From: M55B127 sp035269185
GTDB taxonomy: Bacteria; Bacillota; Halanaerobiia; Halanaerobiales; M55B127
DNA length: 6,693 nucleotides
Direction: 5' to 3'
NCBI GenBank assembly: GCA_964430875.1
Contig: CAYSHP010000105.1
Location: 1 to 6,693, forward strand
Shown here one piece after another: positions 5,724 to 6,693 of this stretch. The translations under genes were made by a program, and so were the position numbers. The number at the start of each line of letters is the position of its first letter. The first letter of the stretch is position 1. The notes beneath the pieces were generated by a model that had not been told where the DNA came from, ran no database searches, and saw nothing but the letters and a program-made list of their open reading frames with translations.

Positions 5724-6674
5724 AACTTCGTGGATGATTTTTTCAGCGGTACTTTGATCAAGGATAATAGTATCTATTTTTTCTGTTCGGAGGGCGCCAA
5801 TCAGGGAGTCCTTTTTCTCTTCTCCTCCCGCCACAGCAATAACCTCATTTACTTTTTCAAAATAGTTAAGAGGAAAATTTATCAATCTTTCATGAATTTC
5901 CAAATCACAAAAATCTCCATTCAGATTAAAATAATGGGTGAGCATATCACCAACCTGTTTAAAATTAAGCAGCTCTGTTAATTCCTTCTCATCAATTTCT
6001 TCCATTTTTAATAAAGGAGTCCTGGAAAAGTTAGAACCAACTCCGATTAAAATTCTATCTAAGTTTTTCCACTTCTCCATAATTTTTTTAACATCATTGT
6101 TATTGACAAACATTTCATATTCTTTTTTGTTATCTGCACAAAAGGGGGCCATTAAAGAAAAGCCTTTACCTTTGAATTTTTCACTAAAGATTAGACTAAT
6201 AGTATTAGTCTGAAATTCTTTTTTGAATTTAAAAGAACTACCAACTAAAGGGACAAAGGTTATATTATTGTATTTTTTTTCAGTTGTAAAATCGCGTGCC
6301 ACCTGATAAATAGTCGAACCCCAACCCACACCTACATTATCATTAGGCTTAAATGTTTGATTAATATATTCGGAAGCTTTTTCAGCTAAAGCTTCTAAAA
6401 GCTGATCCTTTCCAGATTGGGGATGACCAATAACGCGCGCTTTTTGGACTGGAAAATGAGAAACAATTTCTTCTTCAATCATTTTATTAGTTTGATCTAA
6501 AGGATTTTTAACCTTAAATTCAACAATGCCATTTTCCCTGGCTTCAGTTAAATATCTACTTACTTGAACACGATTAATATCATATTTTCCTGCAATTTCT
6601 TTTTGCTTTGCCCCTTTAATATAATAATCATAGGCAATAGAATATAATAATTGTTGTTTTTCCCTGGATTTCAT
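5715..6674 (-). CDS. SorC/DeoR-family sugar-binding transcriptional regulator
   Basis: This 319-residue protein has the usual length and order of SorC-family regulators (SorC, CggR, DeoR of Bacillus, LsrR). Residues about 10-55 form a helix-turn-helix, with QKEIAGKYDINRVQVSRYL (24-42) as its core. The rest is the sugar-phosphate-binding domain: VGVGWGSTIYQVAR (114-127), VPLVGSS (141-147), ILIGVGS (208-214), VGDMLTHYFN (241-250, for the usual VGDI..RFFD), and AVAGGEEKKDSLIGALR (280-296) followed by ILDQSTA (304-310). Family members bind phosphorylated sugars and usually control their own operon. Here the gene is first in the visible cluster, 7 nt before the PfkB gene, so it probably represses or activates this operon in response to a phosphorylated ketose. 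The ATG at 6674 follows AAAAGGGG (6689-6682) with 7 nt spacing. Its promoter and operator are outside the window. The family call is firm; ligand and sign of control are unknown. Confidence 0.9.
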   Translation of the reverse strand: MKSREKQQLLYSIAYDYYIKGAKQKEIAGKYDINRVQVSRYLTEARENGIVEFKVKNPLDQTNKMIEEEIVSHFPVQKARVIGHPQSGKDQLLEALAEKASEYINQTFKPNDNVGVGWGSTIYQVARDFTTEKKYNNITFVPLVGSSFKFKKEFQTNTISLIFSEKFKGKGFSLMAPFCADNKKEYEMFVNNNDVKKIMEKWKNLDRILIGVGSNFSRTPLLKMEEIDEKELTELLNFKQVGDMLTHYFNLNGDFCDLEIHERLINFPLNYFEKVNEVIAVAGGEEKKDSLIGALRTEKIDTIILDQSTAEKIIHEVRR

Positions 6675-6693
6675 AGTATAACCCCTTTTGATT

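Noticed and set aside
5708..5761. Longer start for the PfkB kinase at 5761
   Set aside because: The extra 18 residues lie inside the regulator gene, precede the conserved family N-terminus, and the ATG at 5707 has a perfect ribosome binding site.
5730..6213. Two overlapping plus-strand open frames of 83 and 91 codons
   Set aside because: Both are antisense to the sugar-binding domain of the SorC-family regulator, whose motifs are clear; composition is that of a mirrored coding sequence.
872..6674. AI-2 (Lsr) quorum-signal processing cluster
   Set aside because: Lsr systems also pair a SorC-type regulator with an FGGY kinase, but LsrF and LsrG are absent here, and the PfkB kinase and class II zinc aldolase point to ketose breakdown.
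1..6693. CRISPR array, tRNA/rRNA, insertion sequence, phage or defence genes
   Set aside because: I saw no spaced direct repeats, cloverleaf sequences, transposase motifs or terminal repeats; coding density is explained by six metabolic or stress genes.

Overview
The window is AT-rich by eye. Its genes have strong AGGAGG-type ribosome binding sites, use ATG or TTG starts, and are compact and co-directional. This points to a low-GC fermentative bacterium of the Firmicutes/Halanaerobiales type. That assignment is an inference from composition and protein style, not from a marker gene. Every supported gene is on the minus strand, so transcription runs from high to low coordinates.

Positions 6674 to 872 hold a five-gene carbohydrate catabolic cluster. 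In transcription order it encodes a SorC-family sugar-sensing regulator (6674-5715), a PfkB-type hexose-phosphate kinase of the FruK/LacC group (5707-4757), a divergent FGGY sugar kinase (4742-3324), a class II ketose-bisphosphate aldolase of the GatY/KbaY/Fba type (3280-2432) and a xylulokinase-like FGGY kinase (2383-872). Gaps are 7, 14, 43 and 48 nt. The first two genes look translationally coupled. A strong intrinsic terminator at 797-767 closes the unit. Upstream of the regulator only 19 nt are visible, so the operon promoter, the operator and any transporter, isomerase or dehydrogenase genes lie outside the window.

Positions 690 to 1 hold a separate gene, the 5' 230 codons of a YaaA-family (DUF328/UPF0246) peroxide-stress protein. 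It is cut by the window edge and has a plausible promoter of its own just after the terminator.

The simplest working model is this. A ketose is phosphorylated by one of the FGGY kinases, the PfkB enzyme adds a second phosphate, and the class II aldolase splits the bisphosphate into two triose phosphates. The xylulokinase-like enzyme either starts the route or feeds a pentulose to the pentose phosphate pathway. The SorC protein probably senses a phosphorylated intermediate. The substrate cannot be read from the sequence. Having two unlike FGGY kinases plus a PfkB kinase and an aldolase under one SorC regulator is the most interesting aspect of the window.
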